Part shown: piece after piece, positions 1-8,695 of the stretch
Position numbering within the stretch: position 1 is the first letter of the stretch
How the letters are laid out: each line of letters begins with the position of its first letter
Source of the DNA: Mycolicibacterium sp. lyk4-40-TYG-92
GTDB taxonomy: Bacteria > Actinomycetota > Actinomycetes > Mycobacteriales > Mycobacteriaceae
NCBI RefSeq assembly: GCF_030209435.1
Contig: NZ_JARVRX010000018.1
Location: 43,138 to 107,137, forward strand
DNA length: 64,000 nt
Direction of reading: 5' to 3'
Program-made: the position numbers and the translations under genes
The notes under the pieces: generated by a model
Told to the model about the DNA's origin: nothing
Databases searched by the model: none
The model's input: only the letters and a program-made list of their open reading frames with translations

Positions 1-249
1 CTCGACGGGCTCGACGTGCCGCTGCGGGTCGCGGTGATGGGCTGTGTCGTCAACGGTCCGGGTGAGGCGCGCGAGGCCGACCTCGGCGTGGCGTCGGGCA
101 ACGGCAAGGGCCAGATTTTCGTGCGCGGCCAGGTGATCAAGACCGTGCCCGAGTCGCAGATCGTCGAGACGCTGATCGAAGAGGCCATGCGAATCGCCGC
201 CGAGTCCGGCACCGATGCGAGCGGTTCGCCCGTCGTAACCGTAAGCTGA
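1..249 (+). CDS. ispG: IspG (GcpE), 3' fragment cut by the window edge
   Basis: This is the C-terminal 82 residues of 4-hydroxy-3-methylbut-2-enyl diphosphate synthase, the [4Fe-4S] enzyme that converts MEcPP to HMBPP in the non-mevalonate isoprenoid pathway. The frame is open from base 1. The diagnostic segment VMGCVVNGPGEAREADLG is intact: its Cys is one of the cluster ligands and the Glu of NGPGE is a conserved cluster-domain residue of the family. The start and the TIM-barrel domain lie outside the window. A GNAT gene follows 72 bp later on the same strand, as Rv2867c follows gcpE (Rv2868c) in M. tuberculosis. Only the length is uncertain. Confidence 0.93.
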   Translation, partial: LDGLDVPLRVAVMGCVVNGPGEAREADLGVASGNGKGQIFVRGQVIKTVPESQIVETLIEEAMRIAAESGTDASGSPVVTVS

Positions 250-321
250 GCACAGTCTTGTGACTGCCGTCACGGACATATCCCACTAGCACACCAGGTC
301 ACACTCACAGAAGGTCGGTGA

Positions 322-1176
322 ATGTCGGCACCTCCACTGTTCCGGATCGCAGATGCGCGCCGGATCTCAGTGGTGCGCGAAGTCGCCCAGGTGCAGCAGG
401 TCTTCGACGAGGATCCGGTCGGCACCTGCATGGTTGCCGCCCGGGTGGGCGACCACGGCCTCGATCCCGTGGCCATCGGCGGCGAGCTGTGGACCCGGAG
501 CCAGCCGACCGAGTCGCTGTGCTTTGCCGGGGTGAACCTGATCCCGATGCGGGGCACCGCGGCCGACATGATGGTGTTCGCCGACAAGGTGATGAGTGCG
601 CCGCGGCGGTGTTCGTCGCTGGTGGGTCGCGCCGAATTGGTGCTGCCGATGTGGCAGCAACTGGCCCAGGTGTGGGGTCCGGCCCGTGAGGTCCGGGACT
701 GTCAGCCGCTGCTGACGCTGTCCGACGCTCCGCAGTGCCCGGTCGATCCCGCGGTGCGTCCGGTCCGGATGGACGAGTTGGACGCGTATGTCGTTGCGGC
801 GGTGGACATGTTCATCGGCGAGGTCGGGGTCGACCCGCGCATGGGCGACGGCGGCCGCGGCTATCGCCGCCGGTTGGCGGGGCTGATCGCCGCGGGGCGG
901 GCCTGGGCGCGGTTCGAGGACGGCCAGGTCGTGTTCAAGGCCGAGATCGGCGCCCAGACGTCGAGGGTCGGTCAGATCCAGGGCGTGTGGGTGCACCCGG
1001 ACTGGCGGGGACGCGGCCTCGGTGCGGCGGGCACCGCGACGTTGGCGTCGGCGGTGCTGCGCAGCGGCCGGACCGCAAGTCTCTATGTCAACGATTTCAA
1101 CGGCCCCGCGCGGGCGATCTACCGGCGCATCGGGTTCAGTCAGCTGGGCACCTACGCCACGGTCCTGTTGGACTGA
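322..1176 (+). CDS. DUF4081-GNAT family N-acetyltransferase (Rv2867c-like)
   Basis: A 284-residue two-part protein. Residues about 1-125 resemble the DUF4081 N-terminal domain found before GNAT domains in actinobacteria. Residues about 140-284 form a GNAT fold with a clear acetyl-CoA loop, GVWVHPDWRGRGLGAAGT, and a C-terminal YRRIGF motif typical of beta6/alpha4. The substrate is unknown. The ATG at 322 has a purine-rich ribosome site (agaagg) about 7 nt upstream. Length and position after ispG match M. tuberculosis Rv2867c, so the orthology is well supported. It may share a transcript with ispG, since the 72-bp gap shows no strong terminator. Confidence 0.85.
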   Translation: MSAPPLFRIADARRISVVREVAQVQQVFDEDPVGTCMVAARVGDHGLDPVAIGGELWTRSQPTESLCFAGVNLIPMRGTAADMMVFADKVMSAPRRCSSLVGRAELVLPMWQQLAQVWGPAREVRDCQPLLTLSDAPQCPVDPAVRPVRMDELDAYVVAAVDMFIGEVGVDPRMGDGGRGYRRRLAGLIAAGRAWARFEDGQVVFKAEIGAQTSRVGQIQGVWVHPDWRGRGLGAAGTATLASAVLRSGRTASLYVNDFNGPARAIYRRIGFSQLGTYATVLLD

Positions 1177-1184
1177 CCACTCGC

Positions 1185-1204
1185 GATCCGGGTCCACCCG
1201 GATC
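1185..1204 (+). terminator. Hairpin after the GNAT gene
   Basis: A perfect 9-bp inverted repeat, GATCCGGGT / ACCCGGATC with 2 nt between, lies 9 nt after the GNAT stop. It has no T tract, which is usual for mycobacterial terminators. It separates the ispG-GNAT unit from the penicillin-binding protein gene. Function is inferred from position and symmetry only. Confidence 0.5.
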
Positions 1205-1278
1205 TCACAAAACTGTCACGGTTCTGTCTCGGTGTGCCTCCGCGCCATGCGGTAGTCACACTTCTAACATCAGCCACA

Positions 1279-3093
1279 ATGGCAACGCACACATCATCCG
1301 TTTCACGCTCGGCCGCGTTGTTGTCGGTCGTGGCGGTCGCAGGAGCGATGACGGCCTGCACCCCGAAGCCCAACGGCCCCGAGCCCACCGCGCAGGCGTT
1401 CTTCGCCGCGCTCGGCCGCGGCGACACCGGTGCCGCCGCCGACCTGGCCGACAAACCCAACGACGCGCGCACCGCGATCAACCAGGCCTGGTCGGGCCTG
1501 CAGGCGACCAAGCTCGACGCGCAGGTGCTCGGCTCCAAGTACACCCAGGACACCGGCAAGATCACCTACCGGTACACCTGGCACCTGCCCAAGGACCGCA
1601 CCTGGGCCTACACCGGGCAGCTCAACATGATCCGGCAGGACGGCCGGTGGCAAGTCCGTTGGGGCAGCACGGATTTGCATCCCAACCTGGGGGAGCACCA
1701 GAGCTTCCAGTTGCGCGCCGACCAACCGATCCGCGCCTCGGTCAACGAACTGGGTGGCACGAATGTTCTGGTACCGGGGTACCACTACAACTACGCGCTG
1801 AACGCACGGTCCGCGGCGGGCGACCTGATGCGGACCTCCCGCGTGGTCGCCGATGTCCTGCGGCAGTTCGACAACACCTTGGACGCCCAGCGACTCGCAG
1901 AGCAGGCCAGCTCTTCCACCGGACCGCTGAACCTGATCACGCTGCGCCGCGAGGACAACGACAAAGTGTCGGGGGCCCTCGCTCACCTGCCGGGCGTGGT
2001 GATCACGCCGCAGCCGGAAATGGTGCCCACCGATCCCCGGTTCGCGCCGGCCATCGTCACCGAGGTCAAGAAGCAGGTGGCCGATCAGCTGGTCGGCCAG
2101 CCCGGCTGGCGCGTCGTCAGCGTCAACCAGAACGGCGCCGACATCGATATCCTCAACGAGGTGCCGGGCAAGCCGGCGCCGTCGATCACCATCAGCCTGG
2201 ACCGCAACGTGCAGAACTCCGCCCAGGATGCGGTGAACATGGTGGGCCGCAAGGCGATGATCGTCGCGATCAAGCCGTCGACCGGCGAAATCCTGGCGGT
2301 GGCCCAGAACGCGGCAGCCGACGCCGACGGGCCGACCGCCACCATGGGCCTGTACCCGCCGGGGTCGACGTTCAAGATAGTCACGGCCGGCGCCGCCATC
2401 GAAACCGACATGGCCGGGCCCAACACGCTGCTCGGCTGCCCCGGCACCATCGACATCGGGCAGCGCACCATCCCGAACTACGACCGCTTCGACCTCGGTG
2501 TCGTCCCCATGTCCAGGGCCTTCGCGAACTCGTGCAACACGACCTTCGCCGAGCTGGCCAGCCGGATGCCGCCGCGGGCACTGACCAATGCCGCCGCCCA
2601 GTACGGCATCGGCGCCGACTACCAGGTCGCCGGCATCGACACCGTCACCGGGCACGTGCCGCCGACCGTCAATCTCACCGAACGCACCGAGGACGGCTTC
2701 GGCCAGGGCAAGGTGCTGGTCAGTCCGTTCGGCATGGCACTGGCGGCGGCGACCGTCGCCGCCGGGAGAACCCCGCTGCCGCAGCTGATCGAAGGCCGCC
2801 CCACCACGGTGTCCGGCAACACCGCGCCGATCACGCCGAAGATGCTCGACGGCCTGCGGCCCATGATGCAGCTGGTGGTGACCAACGGCACGGCCAAGGA
2901 TCTGCGCAGCAGCGGCGACGTCCGCGGCAAGACCGGTGAGGCCGAATTCCAGGGCGGATCGCATGCCTGGTTCGCCGGTTACCGCGGCGACATGGCCTTC
3001 GCGGCACTGGTCGTCGGGGGCGGCAGCTCGGAAACCGCGGTCCGGATGTGCCGGGACATGCTCAAGGGATTGCCGCCCGACTACCTGGCCTGA
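1279..3093 (+). CDS. Lipoprotein class B penicillin-binding protein (Rv2864c/PBP-lipo type)
   Basis: A D,D-transpeptidase that cross-links peptidoglycan on the outer face of the membrane. From the ATG at 1279 it has 604 residues. The N terminus is a short lipoprotein signal ending AMTAC, with the lipidated Cys at 27. An NTF2-like MecA_N domain follows (about 32-150), then a dimerisation domain and the transpeptidase domain. The three catalytic motifs are present: STFK at 363-366 (nucleophile Ser363), SCN at 418-420 and KTG at 551-553. An in-frame GTG at 1234 would add 15 residues before the signal peptide, so 1279 is preferred. The length matches Rv2864c (about 603 aa). It is probably transcribed alone. 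Confidence 0.9.
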   Translation: MATHTSSVSRSAALLSVVAVAGAMTACTPKPNGPEPTAQAFFAALGRGDTGAAADLADKPNDARTAINQAWSGLQATKLDAQVLGSKYTQDTGKITYRYTWHLPKDRTWAYTGQLNMIRQDGRWQVRWGSTDLHPNLGEHQSFQLRADQPIRASVNELGGTNVLVPGYHYNYALNARSAAGDLMRTSRVVADVLRQFDNTLDAQRLAEQASSSTGPLNLITLRREDNDKVSGALAHLPGVVITPQPEMVPTDPRFAPAIVTEVKKQVADQLVGQPGWRVVSVNQNGADIDILNEVPGKPAPSITISLDRNVQNSAQDAVNMVGRKAMIVAIKPSTGEILAVAQNAAADADGPTATMGLYPPGSTFKIVTAGAAIETDMAGPNTLLGCPGTIDIGQRTIPNYDRFDLGVVPMSRAFANSCNTTFAELASRMPPRALTNAAAQYGIGADYQVAGIDTVTGHVPPTVNLTERTEDGFGQGKVLVSPFGMALAAATVAAGRTPLPQLIEGRPTTVSGNTAPITPKMLDGLRPMMQLVVTNGTAKDLRSSGDVRGKTGEAEFQGGSHAWFAGYRGDMAFAALVVGGGSSETAVRMCRDMLKGLPPDYLA

Positions 3094-3112
3094 CCGGAGT
3101 CCCCGACGTGGG

Positions 3113-3118
3113 TAGCCT
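3113..3118 (+). promoter_or_regulatory. -10 box of a probable leaderless transcript
   Basis: TAGCCT fits the mycobacterial SigA -10 pattern TANNNT. It ends 6 nt before the GTG at 3125, so transcription would start at or next to the start codon. No Shine-Dalgarno sequence is present. Confidence 0.45.
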
Positions 3119-3124
3119 GTTTGG

Positions 3125-3709
3125 GTGACCAACAGCGACGAGATCGCGGTCCTGCGCGTCTCCGACGCCGACCGCAACGGCACGCTCCGGCGGCTGCACA
3201 ACGCGGTGGCCCTGGGGCTCATCGACATGGACGAGTTCTCCGAGCGGTCCGCGCTGGTCGCCCTGGCCCGGCAGCAGGCCGAGCTGGCGGTACTGGTCGG
3301 CGACCTGCCTGCGCCCAACGCGATCGTGACGGGCTCGGCCGACCGCGTCGAGCTGCGCGGTGTCATGGGCTCGCTCAAGCGCCAGGGGGAGTGGGTCGTG
3401 CCGACCCGGCTCGCGCTGGTCCGCCGCGTCGGCTCGATCGACCTGGACCTGACCCGGGCCCGGTTCGGCGGACCCATCGTCGTCATCGAACTCGACCTCA
3501 AGTTCAGCTCTCTGGACCTTCGGCTGCCCGAGGGCGCCAGCGCCTCCATCGACGACGTCGAGGTGGCCGTCGGAAGCGCTACCGACCACCGCAAGGACGC
3601 ACCCGCCGACGGCACGCCGCACGTCATCCTGACCGGGCGGGTGGTCTTCGGCTCGGTCGACATCCGCGGACCGCGACGGGGCTTGTTCGGGCGCGGCGAC
3701 CGCGGTTAG
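3125..3709 (+). CDS. DUF1707 (SHOCT-like) domain protein
   Basis: A 194-residue protein of unknown biochemical role. Residues about 10-62 match the actinobacterial DUF1707 domain: LRVSDADRNGTLRRLHNAVA, then GLIDMDEFSER. The C-terminal part is beta-rich with SLDLRLPEGASASIDDVEV, resembling the LiaF/DUF2154-type beta domain often attached to DUF1707. No signal peptide or membrane segment is visible, so it is predicted cytoplasmic. The GTG start follows a -10 box (3113-3118) and no ribosome site, suggesting leaderless translation. mapB follows after 22 bp and has its own -10 box. Confidence 0.75.
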   Translation: MTNSDEIAVLRVSDADRNGTLRRLHNAVALGLIDMDEFSERSALVALARQQAELAVLVGDLPAPNAIVTGSADRVELRGVMGSLKRQGEWVVPTRLALVRRVGSIDLDLTRARFGGPIVVIELDLKFSSLDLRLPEGASASIDDVEVAVGSATDHRKDAPADGTPHVILTGRVVFGSVDIRGPRRGLFGRGDRG

Positions 3710-3719
3710 CCGCACTCGC

Positions 3720-3725
3720 TAAGCT
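3720..3725 (+). promoter_or_regulatory. -10 box before mapB (leaderless)
   Basis: TAAGCT, 6 nt before the mapB ATG at 3732. The spacing places the transcript start at the start codon. Confidence 0.45.
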
Positions 3726-3731
3726 GGGACG

Positions 3732-4589
3732 ATGTCTGTTCGTACCGCGCTTCGCCCCGGCGAGGTATCTCCGACCCTGCCAGTGCCCAAGTCGATCCCG
3801 CGTCCGGAGTACGCGTGGAAGCCGACGGTGCGCGAAGGCAGCGAGCCCTGGGTGCAGACCCCCGAGGTGATCGAGAAGATGCGGGTCGCCGGTCGCATCG
3901 CGGCGCAGGCGCTCGCCGAGGCCGGCAAGGCCGTCGCACCCGGCGTCACCACCGACCACCTGGACCGGGTGGCGCACGAGTACATGCTCGACCACGGCGC
4001 CTACCCGTCGACGCTGGGCTACAAGGGTTTTCCCAAGTCCTGCTGCACCTCGCTGAACGAGATCATCTGCCACGGCATCCCGGACTCGACGGTGATCGAG
4101 GATGGTGACATCGTCAACATCGACGTCACCGCCTACAAGGACGGCGTCCACGGCGACACCAACGCCACCTTCCTGGCCGGCGACGTCTCGGAGGAACACC
4201 GGCTGCTGGTCGAGCGCACCCACGAAGCCACCATGCGGGCCATCAAGGCCGTCAAGCCGGGGCGTCAGCTGTCGGTGGTCGGCCGGGTCATCGAGTCGTA
4301 CGCAAACCGGTTCGGCTACAACGTGGTTCGCGACTTCACCGGACACGGCATCGGGGAGACCTTCCACAACGGGCTGATCGTGCTGCACTACGACAAGCCC
4401 GAGGTCGAGACCGTGCTGGAGCCCGGCATGACCTTCACCATCGAGCCGATGATCAACCTCGGGTCGCTCGACTACGAGATCTGGGACGACGACTGGACCG
4501 TCGCGACCGTGGACAAGAAATGGACGGCGCAGTTCGAGCACACCCTCGTGGTGACCGACGACGGCGCCGAAATCCTGACCCTGCCGTGA
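3732..4589 (+). CDS. mapB: Methionine aminopeptidase type Ic (MapB)
   Basis: Removes the initiator methionine from nascent proteins. It is a dinuclear-metal pita-bread enzyme of 285 residues, the same length as M. tuberculosis MapB (Rv2861c). The five metal ligands fall exactly at the M. tuberculosis numbering: Asp131, Asp142, His205, Glu238 and Glu269. The N-terminal extension of about 40 residues carries PxxP motifs (SPTLPVPKSIPRPEY), the feature that defines class 1c enzymes and is proposed to aid ribosome association. cobQ begins one base after the stop, whereas in M. tuberculosis the next gene is glnA4, so the downstream linkage is unusual. Confidence 0.97.
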   Translation: MSVRTALRPGEVSPTLPVPKSIPRPEYAWKPTVREGSEPWVQTPEVIEKMRVAGRIAAQALAEAGKAVAPGVTTDHLDRVAHEYMLDHGAYPSTLGYKGFPKSCCTSLNEIICHGIPDSTVIEDGDIVNIDVTAYKDGVHGDTNATFLAGDVSEEHRLLVERTHEATMRAIKAVKPGRQLSVVGRVIESYANRFGYNVVRDFTGHGIGETFHNGLIVLHYDKPEVETVLEPGMTFTIEPMINLGSLDYEIWDDDWTVATVDKKWTAQFEHTLVVTDDGAEILTLP

Positions 4590-4590
4590 C

Positions 4591-6081
4591 GTGACCGGCG
4601 GGGCTCTGCTGGTCGCCGGCACCACGTCGGACGCCGGTAAGTCGATGGTGGTGGCCGGGCTGTGTCGGCTGCTGTCCCGCAAGGGCGTGCGGGTGGCGCC
4701 GTTCAAGGCGCAGAACATGTCCAACAACTCGGCCGTCACGGTCGAAGGTGGTGAGATCGGCCGGGCCCAGGCCATGCAGGCGCGCGCAGCCGGGCTGTCG
4801 CCGAGCGTGCGGTTCAACCCGGTCCTGCTCAAGCCCGGTGGCGACCGGACATCGCAGCTCGTGGTGCGCGGCGTTGTGTCGGGCACGGTCGCGGCGGGGG
4901 ACTACTTCACCCGCCGGACGCAGCTGGCGGGCGTCGTGGCGGATGAATTGGCCGCACTGCGAAGCGAATTCGATGTGGTGATCTGTGAAGGCGCGGGCTC
5001 GCCGGCCGAGATCAACCTCCGGGCCACCGACGTGGCCAACATGGGCCTGGCCCGTGCCGCGGACCTGCCCGTGGTCGTCGTCGGCGACATCGACCGCGGC
5101 GGGCTACTGGCGCACCTGTATGGCACGGTCGCGGTGCTGGAGCCCGCGGACCAGAAACTGATCGCGGGATTCCTGGTCAACAAGTTCCGGGGCGATCCGG
5201 CGCTGCTGGAACCCGGTCTGCGGCAACTGGAGTCGCTCACCGGCCGGCCGACCTACGGGGTGATCCCGTACTGCGACGATTTGTGGCTCGACGCCGAGGA
5301 CTCGTTGTCGGTCACGCCGCGCGGTCAGCTGGGCCGCCCGACGGCGCCGCGGGGTTCTGAGACGCTGACCGTCGCCGCGGTCCGGCTGCCCCGGATCTCG
5401 AACTCGACCGACGTCGAGGCCCTCGCGTGCGAGCCGGGTGTGCACGTCCGCTGGGTCGACACCGCGACCGAGCTGGCCGGTGCCGATGTGGTGGTGCTGC
5501 CCGGCAGTAAGGCGACGGTCTCCGATCTGAATTGGCTAAACGACCGGGGACTGGCGGAAGCCGTTGTGGCACATGCCCGGTCGGGTCGCGCCGTGCTGGG
5601 CGTCTGCGGCGGGTTCCAGATGCTGTGCACGACTATCCACGACACCGTCGAATCGGGCGCGGGCCGGGTGCCCGGCCTGGGGCTGCTCGACGCCGACATC
5701 GAGTTCGACGCCGACAAGACCCTCAAACACTGGGATATGCCGTTGTACGGCTACGAGATTCACCACGGCCGGGTCGCGCGGTGCGCGGAGCCGGACTGGC
5801 TGGGCGTCGGCATCCGGCGGGGTCCGGTGTACGGCACCCACTGGCACGGGTTGCTGGACAACGACGCCGTACGTCGCGCCTGGCTCGCAGAGGTGGCGAC
5901 CAGTGCCGGTAGGAGCGGGTTCGTGGTGTCCGACGACGTGAACGTCGCCGGCCTGCGCGACGCGCAACTCGACGTGATGGCCGATCTGCTTGCCGCACAT
6001 GTGGATATCGACGCAATGCTGGACCTCGTCGAATCCGGTGCGCCGGCCCGGCCGGTCATCACCGGCAGCTTGCTCCCGTGA
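4591..6081 (+). CDS. cobQ: Cobyric acid synthase CobQ
   Basis: Amidates adenosylcobyrinic a,c-diamide at positions b, d, e and g to form adenosylcobyric acid, using glutamine and ATP. It has 496 residues. The N-terminal dethiobiotin-synthetase-like ATPase has the deviant P-loop GTTSDAGKS at 10-18. The C-terminal class I glutamine amidotransferase domain has nucleophile Cys339 in LGVCGGFQM and the catalytic His419 in THWHG. The GTG start is one base after the mapB stop, implying translational coupling. In M. tuberculosis cobQ1 (Rv0255c) is far away, so this placement is a rearrangement. The stop codon abuts that of the convergent permease with no spacer. Confidence 0.95.
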   Translation: MTGGALLVAGTTSDAGKSMVVAGLCRLLSRKGVRVAPFKAQNMSNNSAVTVEGGEIGRAQAMQARAAGLSPSVRFNPVLLKPGGDRTSQLVVRGVVSGTVAAGDYFTRRTQLAGVVADELAALRSEFDVVICEGAGSPAEINLRATDVANMGLARAADLPVVVVGDIDRGGLLAHLYGTVAVLEPADQKLIAGFLVNKFRGDPALLEPGLRQLESLTGRPTYGVIPYCDDLWLDAEDSLSVTPRGQLGRPTAPRGSETLTVAAVRLPRISNSTDVEALACEPGVHVRWVDTATELAGADVVVLPGSKATVSDLNWLNDRGLAEAVVAHARSGRAVLGVCGGFQMLCTTIHDTVESGAGRVPGLGLLDADIEFDADKTLKHWDMPLYGYEIHHGRVARCAEPDWLGVGIRRGPVYGTHWHGLLDNDAVRRAWLAEVATSAGRSGFVVSDDVNVAGLRDAQLDVMADLLAAHVDIDAMLDLVESGAPARPVITGSLLP

Positions 6082-7662
6082 TCAGCCGGGTTCGCCCACG
6101 GGCTCCAAAGGGTCGAGCGGCTCCTCGACCTGCTTGATGGGGCCGGTGAACCAGTTCTTCACCGACACATGCCAGTAGATGTAGAGCAGTAACAGGACGC
6201 CACCGACCAGCAACGGCGTGTAGTTCACGAACTTCCACTCGAAACTCGGGTCCCACGGCACCCCGCCGAGGGATGTCGGGAACATCGCGATGATCGAGGT
6301 GATCGTGATCTCGGCCAGCGCCACGGGTGCCATCCACCGGTGGTGGCCGCGCAGATTCCAACTGCCCGTTTCGAATTCATCGCCGGCCCGCCAGCGGTAG
6401 TAGATCGGTACCGCGAAGCACAGGTACACCCCGACGACCCCGATGGAGACCACGGCGTAGAACGCCACGGGAGTCGGGGTGCCGTTGATATCGACCTTCA
6501 CCAGCGCCGGCAGGGTGAGGGCGGCGGCGACGACCGCGGTGATCGTCACGCTGTGCGTCGGCACGCGGTGCTTGTTGACCTCCGACCACCACCGATGGCC
6601 CGGCACGGCGCGGTCCCGGCTGAACGCGAACAGCATCCGGGATGCGCTGGTCTGGCAGGCGACGGCACAGAAGAACTGGCCGGCCGTCGAGATGAACAGC
6701 ACCGCCGTCGCCCAGTTCGAACTCATCGCCTGGTTGAAGATGGCCGCCACGGCGCCGCCGCCCTTGGACACCCCGTCGGAATCCTGGACCGCAAACAGGA
6801 AGGCCAGCAACAGAACCCAGCCGCCGACGGCCGAGTAGAAGATCGACCGCCAGATACCCTTGGCGGCCGCGCCCGCCGCGCTCTTGGTCTCCTCCGACAG
6901 GTGGGCCGAGGCGTCGTAGCCGGTGATGGTGTACTGCGTGAGGATCACCGAGATCGGCAGCACCACGAACAGCCAGCCGGCGCCCGAGGTGGCGCCACCG
7001 AACATGCCGCTGTTGTTGATCGTCTTGGCGAAGACGTCCGAGAAACTGGCGTGGTGGCTCGGTACGAAGATCAGGATGCCGATGACGGCGGCCGCGCCGA
7101 AGACGTGCCACCACACCGAGACGTTGTTGATGATCGCCAGCAGGTGGCTGGAGAAGATGTTGATCAGGGCCGAGATGCCCAGAATGGCCACGAAGATGAT
7201 GAACGTCCGGGTGAGGCTGTAACCCGCCAGCCAGTCGGCGCTGAGGGTACCCAAGGTGAGGTCGATGAACGTCGCGCAGCCGTAGGCCACCGACGCGAGG
7301 ATGGCCACCAGGCCGATGAGATTGAGCCAGCCGGCATAGAAGCCGGCCTTTGCGCCACCGAGTTTCGCTGCCCACCAATAGATTCCGCCAGACGTCGGGA
7401 AGGCCGACACCAGTTCGGACATACAGAGGCCGATGACGAGGATGAAGGTCGCGACGATCGGCCAGCCCCAGGCGATGGCGGCCGGTCCGCCGTTGTTCCA
7501 GCCCAGCCCGAACGAGGTGAAGCACCCCGACAGGATGGAGATGATCGAGAACGAGATGGCGAAATTGCTGAAGCCGGACCAGGAACGCTGCAGTTCCTGG
7601 CTGTATCCGAGCTTGGCCAGTAGCAGCTCGTCCTCGGTAAGTGCTTCGTGTCCTTCTGGCAC
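6082..7662 (-). CDS. APC-superfamily amino acid/GABA-type permease
   Basis: A 526-residue integral membrane transporter with about 12 hydrophobic segments. The N terminus (LLAKLGYSQELQRSWSGFSNF, then SFSIISILSGCFTSFGLGWN) is characteristic of the Uga4/BAT1-like amino acid-choline-GABA branch of the APC superfamily, which exchanges or symports amino acids or amines. The substrate cannot be read from sequence. The start is GTG at 7662, with a strong ribosome site (aaggagg) 5 nt upstream. A possible -10 (TATTGT on the minus strand, near 7695-7700) lies upstream. It is transcribed toward cobQ and separated from the TAXI gene by 103 bp. Confidence 0.85.
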   Translation of the reverse strand: MPEGHEALTEDELLLAKLGYSQELQRSWSGFSNFAISFSIISILSGCFTSFGLGWNNGGPAAIAWGWPIVATFILVIGLCMSELVSAFPTSGGIYWWAAKLGGAKAGFYAGWLNLIGLVAILASVAYGCATFIDLTLGTLSADWLAGYSLTRTFIIFVAILGISALINIFSSHLLAIINNVSVWWHVFGAAAVIGILIFVPSHHASFSDVFAKTINNSGMFGGATSGAGWLFVVLPISVILTQYTITGYDASAHLSEETKSAAGAAAKGIWRSIFYSAVGGWVLLLAFLFAVQDSDGVSKGGGAVAAIFNQAMSSNWATAVLFISTAGQFFCAVACQTSASRMLFAFSRDRAVPGHRWWSEVNKHRVPTHSVTITAVVAAALTLPALVKVDINGTPTPVAFYAVVSIGVVGVYLCFAVPIYYRWRAGDEFETGSWNLRGHHRWMAPVALAEITITSIIAMFPTSLGGVPWDPSFEWKFVNYTPLLVGGVLLLLYIYWHVSVKNWFTGPIKQVEEPLDPLEPVGEPG

Positions 7663-7765
7663 TGCGGCCTCCTTAGGCGCCCCGGATGCTGAAGAACAAT
7701 AGGGCGCGTCCGGGTTTCGCGCTGGCCAACCGATGCCTTCGTTTCGGCGATGTTTCGGTCCGCTC

Positions 7766-8695
7766 TCAGCCGTGTAGCACCCGGTATTCCTCGATGGCGC
7801 CGGGGTGCAACGGGGTCCGGCCGGTCTGGATCATGGACGGCGGTTGCAGGTACTGCAGCCCACGGACTTCGGGTGGCATGAGTTGCGTCGCGTCGTTCGC
7901 CAGTACATCGACGGCGGCTGCCACCAACGGGTTCGGCAGGCCGGGCCGGCACAACAGCAGATCGGGGGAGCCGATGGTGTACACGCTCGACGGCACGTAT
8001 GCGCCGACCGGTGCGCGCAGCAGCAGATACGGGTAGGACGCCAGTTCGGTCATCGGTGCGATCCACGGCGTCAGATCCAGAATGCGCAGCGGCAGCGTCT
8101 TGTCGAGCTCGGCGATGGCGGGCGTCGGAATACCGCCGGACCAGACCAGCGCGTCGATGGTGCGGTTGCCCAGCGCGGCCACCGCATCGTTGAGGCGCAT
8201 CTCGACCCGCCGGACCCGATCGGTCAGATTCGCCGCGCGAAAGAGCACCGTGGTGACGGCCGCGACGCCGGAGCCCGTCGGCCCGGTTGAAACCGTCAGT
8301 CCGGCAAGGTCATTCACCTGGCGGATGGCCGAGTGGTCGGGGACGACCAACTGCACATAGTTTTCGTAGACCCGCGCGACCGCCTGCGGTGCGTCGGTGG
8401 CCGGCGCGGCGTGCAACCGCTGCTCGACCACGTCCGCCTGCGCGAGCGCCATGTCGGCCTGGCCGGACCGCAACAGATCGAGATTGTCGACGCTGCCGGC
8501 GGTGGGCAGCACGGTGACCGTGATACCCGGATACCGAACCCGGAGGCGCTCGGCGAAGATTTCGCAGACCGCCAGGTACAGACCGCCGCGATCACCCGCG
8601 GCCAGCCGGATTGCGCCGGTTGTGTTGTTCGGCAGGCAGGCCGCGAGGACCGTCGCGCCCGAGGAGGCGAGGAATGCGCGCCGGGTGAGGTTCAT
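7766..8695 (-). CDS. TAXI-family TRAP solute-binding lipoprotein
   Basis: A 309-residue exported receptor. It starts MNLTRRAFLASSGATVLAAC, a twin-arginine-like signal with a lipobox, lipidated at Cys20. The body has the TAXI-family pattern: GGLYLAVCEIFAERL, VLPTAGSVDNLDLLRSGQADMALAQADV, and VSTGPTGSGVAAVT, the ligand-binding segments of glutamate/aromatic-acid-type receptors. TRAP receptors normally work with DctQ/DctM membrane proteins, and none is encoded in this window. Instead it is the third gene of an operon with a histidine kinase (ATGA overlap, 8692-8695) and a response regulator. A sensory role, presenting ligand to the kinase, is therefore as likely as transport; that is inference. 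Confidence 0.85.
   Translation of the reverse strand: MNLTRRAFLASSGATVLAACLPNNTTGAIRLAAGDRGGLYLAVCEIFAERLRVRYPGITVTVLPTAGSVDNLDLLRSGQADMALAQADVVEQRLHAAPATDAPQAVARVYENYVQLVVPDHSAIRQVNDLAGLTVSTGPTGSGVAAVTTVLFRAANLTDRVRRVEMRLNDAVAALGNRTIDALVWSGGIPTPAIAELDKTLPLRILDLTPWIAPMTELASYPYLLLRAPVGAYVPSSVYTIGSPDLLLCRPGLPNPLVAAAVDVLANDATQLMPPEVRGLQYLQPPSMIQTGRTPLHPGAIEEYRVLHG

Noticed and set aside
1303..3663. A 786-codon open frame on the minus strand across the penicillin-binding protein gene
   Set aside because: It is antisense to a gene with complete catalytic motifs; its translation is low-complexity Arg/Gly/Asp-rich, as expected for a GC-rich antisense frame.
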